Assembly: GCA_963581435.1 (NCBI GenBank)
Contig: CAUZOL010000357.1
Span: 1 to 6,979 of the forward strand
Source of the DNA: JABISG01 sp963581435
Lineage (GTDB): Bacteria > Planctomycetota > Planctomycetia > Planctomycetales > Planctomycetaceae
Reading direction: 5' to 3'
Length of the DNA: 6,979 bases
The position numbers and the translations under genes are program-made. Under the pieces are notes generated by a model. That model was not told the origin of the DNA and did no database searches. It saw only the letters and a program-made list of their open reading frames with translations. Positions 1 through 6,700 of this stretch are shown here, piece by piece (the first letter of the stretch is position 1; each line of letters starts with the position of its first letter).

Positions 1-153
1 TGCGGTTTGTGGAAATCATGCTTCCATCATCACATCCGCCGCTCACAGCTTCCCAGCAGAATCTCGAACGGAAACACGTCAAATCTCAGATTACCGTGCG
101 GGAAAATGGCGAGTTCTCGCGCGAAAAGTCCAGAATGTTCTGACGCGCAGCAC
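1..153 (+). repeat. Right end of a MITE-like repeat, partial at window edge
   Basis: This stretch aligns with 3166-3319 at a constant offset of 3165 bases. Bases 1-106 match 3166-3271 without gaps at about 82 of 106 positions by eye, and 107-153 match the 48-bp terminal repeat at 3272-3319 with one base deleted. Shared landmarks are a TGGAA/TTCCA inverted repeat (10-14 and 22-26), the block CTTCCATCATCACATCCG, and the palindrome GCGAG-TT-CTCGC (109-120). By comparison with the complete copy it is the right end of an element whose left part lies outside the window. The boundary GCAC at 150-153 is followed directly by IS66 sequence. Short open frames across it differ between copies without third-position bias, so I treat it as non-coding. 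Confidence 0.75.
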
Positions 154-479
154 GGTTGTTCCTGGGGAGTAAAAATGCCGGACCGCGGGCAGCCGTGTTG
201 TACACGATCCTGGCCGGCGCGAAACGACATCGTATTGAACCGCGGGCGTATGTTCGAGAACTTCTGATGCGGCTCCATGCTGAGGACCCCCAACTCGAAG
301 AGATGCTTCCCGATCGCTGGGCGGCCGCACATCCCGAAGCCGTACTGACTCATCGCCTCGAAGAATCTCGTGCCAAAGCCGCCAACAAACGTGACCGCCG
401 CCGTCGCCGACGTGTCGCGGCCCGCCATCAACGCTAGGCGAATCCAGTTCTCCCGCCCATGAGCAGACCGGACGCTTAC
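154..479 (+). mobile_element. IS66-family insertion sequence, 3' remnant
   Basis: This is the right-hand end of an IS66-type element: the transposase C-terminus followed by a short non-coding tail ending in GACCGGACGCTTAC (466-479). Read from the outside, that end begins GTAAGCG. IS66-family terminal repeats are known to begin with GTAA, so 479 is the likely outer boundary. The family makes 8-bp target duplications, so bases 480-487 would be one copy, but the left end is absent and this cannot be tested here. The 5' part is replaced at 153/154 by the MITE-like repeat, which suggests that repeat inserted into the IS or replaced part of it. Confidence 0.75.
156..437 (+). pseudogene. IS66 transposase, C-terminal fragment
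   Basis: The 93-codon frame opens at TTG, which is a sense codon inside a truncated gene and not a real start. It reads FLGSKNAG and then GPRAAVLYTILAGAKRHR, which matches the conserved C-terminal region of IS66 transposases, usually preceded by NW(L/F). The lost Trp codon would lie at 153-155. Next come the EPRAYVRELLMRLHAEDP segment, an LPDRWAAAHPE motif and a very Arg/Lys-rich tail, all typical of planctomycete IS66 transposases. The DDE catalytic domain is missing, so the protein cannot be active. No Shine-Dalgarno motif precedes the frame. Recognition rests on recalled family sequence, not on a search. Confidence 0.85.
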
Positions 480-482
480 TAC

Positions 483-549
483 GTTAAAGCGGAATCAAGC
501 TCGACTGGATGATTTTCGTTCGGGCGGGCTTCAGCCTGCACGATTTAAC
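483..549. repeat. 67-bp palindromic repeat, copy 1
   Basis: The element starts with GTTAAAGCG (483-491) and ends with CGATTTAAC (541-549), inverted ends with one mismatch. It matches 2575-2641 over exactly 67 bases with no gaps, about 52 identical by eye. Conservation is highest at the two ends and in the TTCAGCCTGC block; the interior around 514-528 has diverged. It starts four bases after the inferred IS66 right end at 479. This copy has lost the internal GGAATC/GATTCC pairing seen in copy 2. Function is unknown; the form resembles REP-type or small non-autonomous palindromic elements. Confidence 0.7.
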
Positions 550-553
550 GAAC

Positions 554-619
554 GTTTTCTGACTTGGCTCTGTGCAGCTTCGACGCTGCGGTGGTGGCAA
601 CATCCGCGCAAAAGAAAAC
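554..619. repeat. Inverted repeat next to the 67-bp element, copy 1
   Basis: GTTTTCT (554-560) and AGAAAAC (613-619) are perfect 7-bp inverted arms 52 bases apart. The arrangement echoes 2647-2716, where GTTTCT and AGAAAC flank a similar interval at the same distance after the other 67-bp copy. The interiors are not clearly alike. The shared position suggests that the repeat unit may be about 140 bp: a 67-bp palindrome plus a second stem. It may also be chance, because the arms are short and A/T-rich. Confidence 0.4.
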
Positions 620-837
620 ACACCCAAGTGGGGCGGCCTGGTTCACCAAAGCATCCAAGCAAGGTCGTGGCTGTTGCACTTCCGACGGCGCGGCGCGATG
701 ATGTCCAAGGACCTCGCGAATCAGTTTAGCGACACGCCCTAGGTGCACCCGGTGACTGCCATGCTGGTTTCAAGTCTTACGTGGAAAAGCTTCTGACGAC
801 GCAATGAAGTGCAACCCGCCACCAGTCCGAACCCGCT
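620..837. other. Intergenic stretch without recognisable content
   Basis: No convincing gene, RNA or repeat was found between the palindromic repeats and the ceramidase-like gene. A short frame ending KSYVEKLLTTQ and a stop near 807 could be the tail of a lost upstream gene, but it is too short to assign. The minus-strand frame at 545-748 has no recognisable domain and runs into the repeats. I could not identify a clear sigma-70 promoter for the gene at 851. Confidence 0.5.
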
Positions 838-850
838 GGAGAGTTGAACG

Positions 851-2296
851 ATGAACAACTGGATTCCGCTCATTCTGGTACTCACGACTCTGTCCGGAAC
901 TGTCCTTGGACAGGACGATTCTGATGGCAAGCCGGCCGTGCTTCGGGCTGGAGTCTCGGCGGTGGACATCACGCCGACGGAGTTCCCGCTCAACATGCCG
1001 GGTGGATTCCGGGCGAATATGGCAGAGAGCGCCCATGATTCATTTTTTGCGAGGGCACTCGTTCTTGACGATGGGAGGACAGCGCTAGTAATGGTTGTTG
1101 TGGACAGCCTGGGCGCCTCGCCCGAGGTCTTGGATGAGGCAAAAAAGATCGCATCGAAGAAAACGGGGCTTCGCACGGATCGGATGCTGATCTGTTCGAC
1201 GCACACTCACAGCGGTCCGCCGTCCAACACGAAGGCAGGTCCGGCGCCGGCGGTGGCTTATCGCAAGGTCCTTGTCGGCGGGCTGGCGGAGTCAATCGTT
1301 CAGGCGTACTCCGCATTGCAGCCGGCGTCGGTGGGAGCGGCGTCGCATCCCTTGCCAGAGGAAGTATTCAACCGTCGCTGGTTCCTGATGCCTGGGAAGA
1401 TGCCACCCAATCCCTTTGGAAAACTCGACATCGTCAAGATGAACCCGCCCCGCAGTCCCGACGTGCTTGATCGTCCGGCCGGGCCGACCGACCCTGATAT
1501 CACCGTGATTTCGTTGCAGGACGCACGTCGAAAGCCTCTGGCTTTGTTTGCAAATTACTCGCTGCACTACGTCGGAGCCGTGCCGCGTGGACAGCTCTCC
1601 GCCGATTACTTCGGCGAGTTCGCCCGACTGATGCCGTCTCGGCTGCGGGCCGGTAAGAACTTCGTCGCGATGATGTCGAACGGAACCTCGGGTGACATCA
1701 ACAACATTCCGTTCACGATGACCCGTCCGCCGCGCGAGCCGTTTGAACAGATTCGCGTTGTCGCTCGCAAGGCGGCCGACACGGCGTGGTTCGCACATCG
1801 CAAGATCGCGAGACATCGCAGCGACGCGCGGCTGGGAATGCAGCAGCGGGACATCGTTCTGAAGCATCGCCGCATCAGCGACGAACAGCTGGCCGAAGCC
1901 CGCCGGATCGTTGCACTGAAGGATGCCGACAAAATCGCCCGGCTGCCACGGCTGGCTCAGGCCTATGCCCGTCGCACCATTGCGCTCGCGGAAAAGGGAG
2001 ATGCGGTAAGTGTGAAGCTGCAGGCCATCCGCATCGGCGATCTCGCTGTCTGCGGCATCCCGTTTGAGACGTTCGTCGAAATCGGTCTCGAACTGAAAGA
2101 CCGCAGCCCGTTCTCACAGACCATGGTGATTGGCCTGGCGAACGGTCGTTACGGCTATCTGCCGACTCCCGAACAGCATCGGCTCGGCGGCTACGAAACA
2201 TGGCTGGGGACGAACCGCGTGCAGAAGGACACCTCCGTGATCCTCATCGACAACCTGCTCGAAATGCTCGCCGAGTTGAAAGGTGACAAAGGATGA
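851..2296 (+). CDS. Secreted neutral/alkaline ceramidase-family hydrolase
   Basis: A 481-residue protein similar to the catalytic domain of neutral/alkaline (non-lysosomal) ceramidases, zinc enzymes that hydrolyse the amide bond of ceramide to sphingosine and a fatty acid. The start is supported by GGAGAG at 838-843, seven bases before ATG, and by a signal peptide (hydrophobic residues about 5-18, likely cut after VLG at 20). Family landmarks are STHTHSGP (116-123, probable zinc ligand His118 or His120), His239 in SLHYVG, NGTSGD (277-282, with Ser280 where the family has its nucleophile), Glu406 in GIPFETF, and the Tyr-rich NGRYGYLPTPE (431-441) followed by GGYET. The C-terminal immunoglobulin-like domain of classical neutral ceramidases appears to be absent. 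Planctomycetes carry many such short homologues and their true substrates are largely unknown, so ceramide activity is inference. The gene probably once formed an operon with the truncated gene ten bases downstream. Confidence 0.88.
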   Translation: MNNWIPLILVLTTLSGTVLGQDDSDGKPAVLRAGVSAVDITPTEFPLNMPGGFRANMAESAHDSFFARALVLDDGRTALVMVVVDSLGASPEVLDEAKKIASKKTGLRTDRMLICSTHTHSGPPSNTKAGPAPAVAYRKVLVGGLAESIVQAYSALQPASVGAASHPLPEEVFNRRWFLMPGKMPPNPFGKLDIVKMNPPRSPDVLDRPAGPTDPDITVISLQDARRKPLALFANYSLHYVGAVPRGQLSADYFGEFARLMPSRLRAGKNFVAMMSNGTSGDINNIPFTMTRPPREPFEQIRVVARKAADTAWFAHRKIARHRSDARLGMQQRDIVLKHRRISDEQLAEARRIVALKDADKIARLPRLAQAYARRTIALAEKGDAVSVKLQAIRIGDLAVCGIPFETFVEIGLELKDRSPFSQTMVIGLANGRYGYLPTPEQHRLGGYETWLGTNRVQKDTSVILIDNLLEMLAELKGDKG

Positions 2297-2306
2297 GAAC
2301 GGAACG

Positions 2307-2402
2307 ATGCATCATTTTACACGTGCCTGGAGGGGCGCCCTATCACGCCGAGACTGGTTGAAAATCACGGCGACCGCGGGGATTGTCGGCAGTGAGTTTT
2401 AA
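2307..2402 (+). pseudogene. Tat-exported protein, N-terminal remnant (DUF1501-like?)
   Basis: ATG at 2307 lies ten bases after the ceramidase-family stop, with AAAGGA (2288-2293) upstream as a possible ribosome binding site. The 31-codon frame contains SRRDWLK, a typical twin-arginine motif, followed by the start of a hydrophobic stretch (ITATAGIVG). It then ends at TAA (2400-2402), before the hydrophobic region and any mature domain. Leaders of this form are common on planctomycete DUF1501 and oxidoreductase proteins; DUF1501 is my best guess but the fragment is too short to decide. The sequence after about 2394 shows no continuation in any frame, so a deletion or insertion probably removed the rest rather than a single stop mutation. 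Tight spacing suggests former co-transcription with the hydrolase gene. Confidence 0.6.
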
Positions 2403-2574
2403 GCGCCGTGCTGGAGACGTGGCGGGACGTTCAGAGCGAGTAGTAATCACAATCGGCCAATGCTCGCGTCGCATCGAAGCGTCCAAAGTAGCACGCACGA
2501 GTCCGAGCGGCCCAATTCGAGGCGAATTATGTCAAGTACTCTTCATCCCCGGCACATCCGATAAACTACTCAAC
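2403..2574. other. Intergenic stretch, origin unclear
   Basis: No gene or family was recognised between the truncated Tat-leader gene and the second 67-bp palindrome. The only local structure is a small palindrome, AATTCG-AGG-CGAATT (2514-2528). The frame at 2383-2640 runs into the repeat and resembles no known protein. Confidence 0.45.
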
Positions 2575-2641
2575 GTTAAAGCGGAATCGAGCTCGACCGG
2601 AGGATTCCGACAGGAACGGCCTTCAGCCTGCGCGCTTTAAC
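2575..2641. repeat. 67-bp palindromic repeat, copy 2
   Basis: This is the better-preserved copy. Perfect 9-bp inverted ends, GTTAAAGCG (2575-2583) and CGCTTTAAC (2633-2641), enclose two smaller pairings: CGGAATC (2582-2588) with GATTCCG (2603-2609), and CAGG (2611-2614) with CCTG (2627-2630). As single-stranded DNA or RNA it could fold as a three-way junction. It is the same length and in the same orientation as 483-549. It contains no significant coding frame. Function unknown. Confidence 0.75.
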
Positions 2642-2646
2642 CAAGG

Positions 2647-2716
2647 GTTTCTCGGAATCGGGCGTGGCCCGAAGACGCCGGTCAGAATGCCTGTCGGCGC
2701 GCCCGATCAAAGAAAC
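2647..2716. repeat. Inverted repeat next to the 67-bp element, copy 2
   Basis: Nested inverted arms are GTTTCT (2647-2652) with AGAAAC (2711-2716), ATCGGGCG (2657-2664) with CGCCCGAT (2700-2707), and CGCCG (2676-2680) with CGGCG (2695-2699). Together they form a long, bulged hairpin five bases after the palindromic element. It could be a transcript end, a structured RNA or part of a larger repeat unit. There is no T-run immediately after the stem, so a classic intrinsic terminator is unlikely. Confidence 0.5.
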
Positions 2717-2801
2717 GTTGGTTGGCACCGTCTCAAATTGGCCGTTGCAGAGCTGGCCAGTTCTCGGATTGGATTGCGATCTTAATTGATTACTGACCGC
2801 C

Positions 2802-3319
2802 GTACTGTCTGTCACAACATTCTGGAGTTTTCTGCGCGAGTTCTCGCCACTTGAGGCCTGCGGTGGCGGAATTGGCTGACTCTTGATGATCCGGTCCCGT
2901 GTGTCAGTCGATTGTGCCGGTCTTCATCGGGAATCCAGACGTGATTCTAACGCCGCGGTGTCGATGTCTTCGGTGATTTGAGCTCTGCATTAACGGATTA
3001 TCACCAGTCGTTATCTCGGTCTCGCCGCCGTTGAGACCCAATCTGCTGTTTCAACTCAGCCGGCGATCGACGTCAGGGTTTCACACGTCTTGCACGACAT
3101 GTTCCGGTTGGTCTCTATCCGTGACTTCCGTGCGGTTATCCGAGCGGCTTCAAGTTCAGCGGGAATGCGCGTTGTGGAAGTCATGCTTCCATCATCACAT
3201 CCGCGGTTCACGGCTTCACAGAGGAAATCCGACTGAAATCTCGTCGGATTTCAGATTCCCGCATGGGAAAATGGCGAGAACTCGCGCAGAAAAGTCCAGA
3301 GTGTTGTGACGGACAGCAC
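2802..3319. mobile_element. 518-bp MITE-like element with 48-bp terminal inverted repeats
   Basis: The left end (2802-2849) and the reverse complement of the right end (3272-3319) match at 44 of 48 positions without gaps. Read inward, both start GT(A/G)CTGTC and include the shared block TTTTCTGCGCGAGTTCTCGC. The interior carries no recognisable transposase. The right 154 bp match a second copy at 1-153. Inside the shared part are TGGAAG/CTTCCA (3175-3180 and 3186-3191) and CTGAAATC/GATTTCAG (3233-3240 and 3247-3254) inverted repeats. No target-site duplication is evident (left flank ...TGACCGCC, right flank GGGTACTC...). A non-autonomous element is the simplest reading; two independent oppositely oriented repeats, or an aged insertion sequence, remain possible. 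Confidence 0.6.
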
Positions 3320-3333
3320 GGGTACTCCCGTGC
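3316..3333. other. Perfect hairpin across the right edge of the MITE-like element
   Basis: GCACGGG (3316-3322) and CCCGTGC (3327-3333) pair perfectly around the loop TACT. The first four bases are the last four of the terminal repeat; the rest lie outside it. The copy ending at 153 lacks this hairpin, so it belongs to this locus. No T-run follows, so termination is doubtful. Confidence 0.45.
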
Positions 3334-3375
3334 GTGGCTATGAACATCGACGATCACGTTTGTTTCCTTTGCGAG

Positions 3376-3403
3376 TTGACTACGCGGATGGATTCGATAA
3401 CAA
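3376..3403 (+). promoter_or_regulatory. Possible sigma-70-like promoter, weak
   Basis: TTGACT (3376-3381) is followed after 16 bases by TAACAA (3398-3403). The -35 match is good but the -10 match is poor. It lies about 65 bases before the amidohydrolase remnant start and could drive both it and the cytochrome gene. Offered only as a candidate. Confidence 0.2.
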
Positions 3404-3468
3404 ACAACTCAGTTTCCCTATGTGACAGCTATTTCATCACGCACTCTCATTCGACAGAGACACATTCC

Positions 3469-3746
3469 ATGCGGTTCGACACGCACACCAATCTTGTTTG
3501 GTATCCCGACCATTTATCGGACGAATTTTCGAGCAGCAAGCCGATCGGTTTATCGGCTGGTGTTCGGTCGTTCCGAACGACGAGGATTGTGTCGATCAAC
3601 TCATCCATTATGTGAACGATCTTGGACTGCGGGGCCTGAAGTACTCGCCCATTTACCAGAACTGGAATCCAGAAGATCCAAAGCAATTGCCGTTGTTCAA
3701 GCAGGTCGAAAAACTGGGCCAGTTGATTCCCGGAAGCACCACATGA
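3469..3746 (+). pseudogene. Amidohydrolase-2-like metal-dependent hydrolase, decayed
   Basis: Two pieces of one family occur in different frames. From ATG 3469 the frame reads MRFDTHTNLVWYPDHLSDEF, an N-terminus typical of planctomycete TIM-barrel amidohydrolases. After about 3528 homology continues in another frame with ADRFIGWCSV, DCVDQLIHYVNDLGLRGLKY, then PLFKQVEKLG, and stops at TGA 3744-3746. The expected segment between the pieces (some tens of residues) is missing. So is everything after KLG, where the family usually continues into a metal-ligand His motif and about 150-200 further residues. The usual HxH metal motif near the start is HTN here. The gene therefore has an internal deletion with frameshift plus loss of its C-terminal part, and cannot make an active enzyme. 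Its stop overlaps the next gene's start (ATGA). Family assignment is from recalled motifs. Confidence 0.75.
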
Positions 3747-6700
3747 CAAGAACTATCTGCGGCCGTCCCAATCGGCGACGCTTGAACGTCTTGAATGCGA
3801 TGTCGGCGATCATCGCTTGCGTTTCATTTTCATTAGCAGCAGCAGAAGAAGCCGCCCCCAAAGCGCTTCCGCAAAGCCCGCTTTCGCCGGAAGAGACACT
3901 GCGAGAATTCGTCCTGCACCCGGCGCTGCGCATCGAGTTGGTTGCTGCTGAACCCGAAGTGATTGATCCGGTGGCGATTCGCTTCGATGAAAACGGACTG
4001 ATGTGGGTCGTGGAGATGCGCGATTATCCCAACGGGCCCAAACCGGGCAGCCCGCCGATGTCGCGGATCAAGGTGCTGGAAGACCGGGACGGGGACGGCC
4101 ATTACGAAACAGCACACGTCTTCGCAGACAAGCTGTTGTTTGCCACCGGCATTCAACCGTGGAAGGGTGGCGTCGTCGTCACGCTGGCCGGCAAGGTCGA
4201 ATTCCTGCGCGATATCGACGGCGATTTTCGCGCCGATCTGCGTGAAACCTGGTTCACCGGCTTTGCCGAGCAGAACCCCCAACTGCGGGCCAACCACCCC
4301 ACGTTTGCACTGGACAATCACATCTACGTGGCCAACGGCCTGCGCGGCGGCGACGTGATCGCCACACGCAAGAAGTGGGCGGGCAATGCCAAGCCGCTCT
4401 CGATCAGCGGACGCGACTTCCGCTTCAACCCAAACACGGGAACGTTCGAGGGCGTCTCCGGCGTCGGGCAATTCGGACTAGCGTTCGACGATTTCGGCAA
4501 CCGTTTCATCTGCAGTAACCGCAACCCCTGCATGCATGTTGTACTCAACGACGGCGACATCAAACGCAATCCGAATTTAGCGGTCTCCTCGGTCATCCAT
4601 AACGTCTCTCCGTCAGGTGAAGGCTCGCGCGTTTTCCCCATCAGTCGCACGTGGACGACGTCCACCACGCATGAAGGGCAGTTCACCGCCGCCTGCGGCG
4701 TGACGGTTTATCGCGGCGATTTGCTGCCCAAGGAGTTTCGCGGCAATAGTTTCACCTGCGAACCGACCGGCAATATGGTACACCGCGATGTGCTGCAGCC
4801 CGATGGCGCAACCTTCTCGTCTAGACCGGGCCGTGAGAAAGTTGAGTTTCTGGCAACCCGCGATGAATGGTTTCGCGCCGTCAATCTCGCCAACGGCCCC
4901 GATGGTGCCCTGTATGTCATCGACATGTACCGTGCCGTGATCGAGCATCCGCAATGGGTGCCGGACGAGCTGAAGAAACGCCGCGACTTACGCTACGGCG
5001 ACGATCGCGGGCGCATCTATCGGATTGTTCCGGCCGACAAAACTGCAGAACGCCGCGTCCCCATTGCCCTGTCTACAGTGTCAACGGTCGAGCTGGTTAA
5101 ACTGTTGAAGCACACGAATGCATGGCATCGCGAGACGGCGGCCCGTTTGATTTTCGAACGGCAGGACGAGGCCGCTGTGAAACCGTTGAGAAAACTCGTG
5201 ACAGAGGGATCGACCGCTACATCCCGCCTGCATGCGCTATGGGCGCTGGACGGATTGGGGAAGTTGACCATAACGAGTCTGGCCGCTGCCTTGAGGGACA
5301 AGCATCCGCGCGTCGCCGAGCCGGCAGTGAGGTTGATCGATGAACGTCATTTCAACGATGCCTCGATTCGCGACAATTTGCTTGGGCTTGCCGACAGCGA
5401 TGACGCGAGGTTGCGGTTCCAAGTGGCGCTCGCGCTCGGCAAATTGCAGGGTAAGACCCCACGTCCTGCAATCGTTCGGATGTTGGCTGGAATCGCCGTC
5501 CGCGCACCCAACGACCGGTGGACACGAATTGCTGTCGCGAGTTCCGTCGTTCATCGTCCGGGAGACCTGCTGCACGAAATCGTTCAGCATGTCATCGCGT
5601 CGAAACAAGACGCACAAGCCGAATTCGACGAGCTTCTACAAGAGACGGCACAGCTGATTGCATCCCGAGGAGACCCGCAGGAGATCGCCGCCGCCCTGTT
5701 CCAGTTCACACGAGATGTTCGATTGAACGGGAAGTTCGACTCGCCACGATTTGCGATTCTCGGCGGTCTCGGCCGCGGCATGACACGCCGTGGGAAATCG
5801 TTGAGGTCGCTGATTGGCAAACTGCAACAGTCACAACAGGATGAATTGAACGCGCTCTTCCAACGGGCTGCTGAACTGGCCGCCAACACCGATGCGCTTG
5901 CCAAGCAACGGCCGCAAGCGGTTGAATTGTTGCGATACGCCAACTTCGCCGACGTCGGCCCTCAACTTCGCCGACTCGCCTCAGCCCATTTCGAGCGGTC
6001 GTTGCGGCTGGCAGCGATCGACACCTTGGCCGTGTTTCACGCGCCTGAAATTGGTCCGTTCTTGTTCGACGACTTCAATGCGCAATCGCCTGCGGTGAGG
6101 AGGGCGATTCTGGATGCTCAACTCGCCGACGTCAGCCGCACTCAATTGCTATTGAATGAAATCGAATCGGGCCGGATTCGCGCGACTGAACTCGACCCGG
6201 TGCGAGCGAATCGTTTACGGAAACACCGGAATACCGGCATTCGCACTAAAGCGGCGCAACTGCTCGCCGCCGCGGTCCCTGCTGACCGCAAGAAAATTCT
6301 CGTCAAGTACCAGTCGGCGTTATCACTTGAGGCCGACGCGATCCGCGGGCGGCAGGTTTTCATCAAGAACTGCACCGCCTGCCACCGCATTGGCAAAGAC
6401 GGTGTCAATGTTGCTCCGGACATTGCCGACTCCCGTACGAAAAAGTCGGCCCAGTTGCTATTGAACATCCTTGACCCGAACCGTGTTGTCGATAGCAATT
6501 ACTTCAGCTACACCGTCGTAACAACGCTGGGGAAAGTCGTGACCGGTTTGATGACGTCGGAGACTTCCAACTCCGTTACCGTCAAACAGCAGGAAGGGAA
6601 GTCAGCGACAATTCTGCGGCGCGACATTGAAAGACTCCAATCGAACGGCGTCTCATTGATGCCGGCCGGTTTGGAGAAAAACATCAACGTGCAACAGATG

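Noticed and set aside
30..431. 133-codon minus-strand open frame across the repeat and IS66 fragment
   Set aside because: It crosses the repeat/IS66 junction and is antisense to a recognisable transposase end, so it is an accident of composition.
545..748. 67-codon minus-strand open frame between the IS66 remnant and the hydrolase gene
   Set aside because: No recognised motif or convincing ribosome binding site, and it overlaps the inverted repeat at 554-619.
742..807. Possible C-terminal tail of a lost gene (frame ending KSYVEKLLTTQ and a stop)
   Set aside because: Only about 20 codons after an in-frame stop at 727-729, too short to tell from chance.
739..1206. 155-codon minus-strand open frame over the start of the ceramidase-family gene
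   Set aside because: It lies opposite a gene with a signal peptide, ribosome binding site and family motifs, and its translation is low-complexity with no recognisable domain.
2647..2716. Intrinsic terminator for the hydrolase operon
   Set aside because: The stem is long and bulged with no T-run immediately after it, and it sits about 245 bases past the last codon of the truncated gene, next to a repeat.
2576..2815. 79-codon minus-strand open frame across the second palindrome
   Set aside because: It covers two structured repeats and the start of the MITE-like terminal repeat, so the open frame is more likely a by-product of repeat composition than a gene.
3031..3309. 92-codon plus-strand open frame in the MITE-like element, similar in part to 7-267
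   Set aside because: The similarity only reflects the shared repeat DNA. The two frames diverge outside the best-matching block and resemble no protein family.
3422..3742. Upstream extension of the cytochrome gene to 3422
   Set aside because: The added 107 residues are the amidohydrolase remnant read in the wrong frame and would bury the signal peptide; ATG 3743 gives a normal exported N-terminus.
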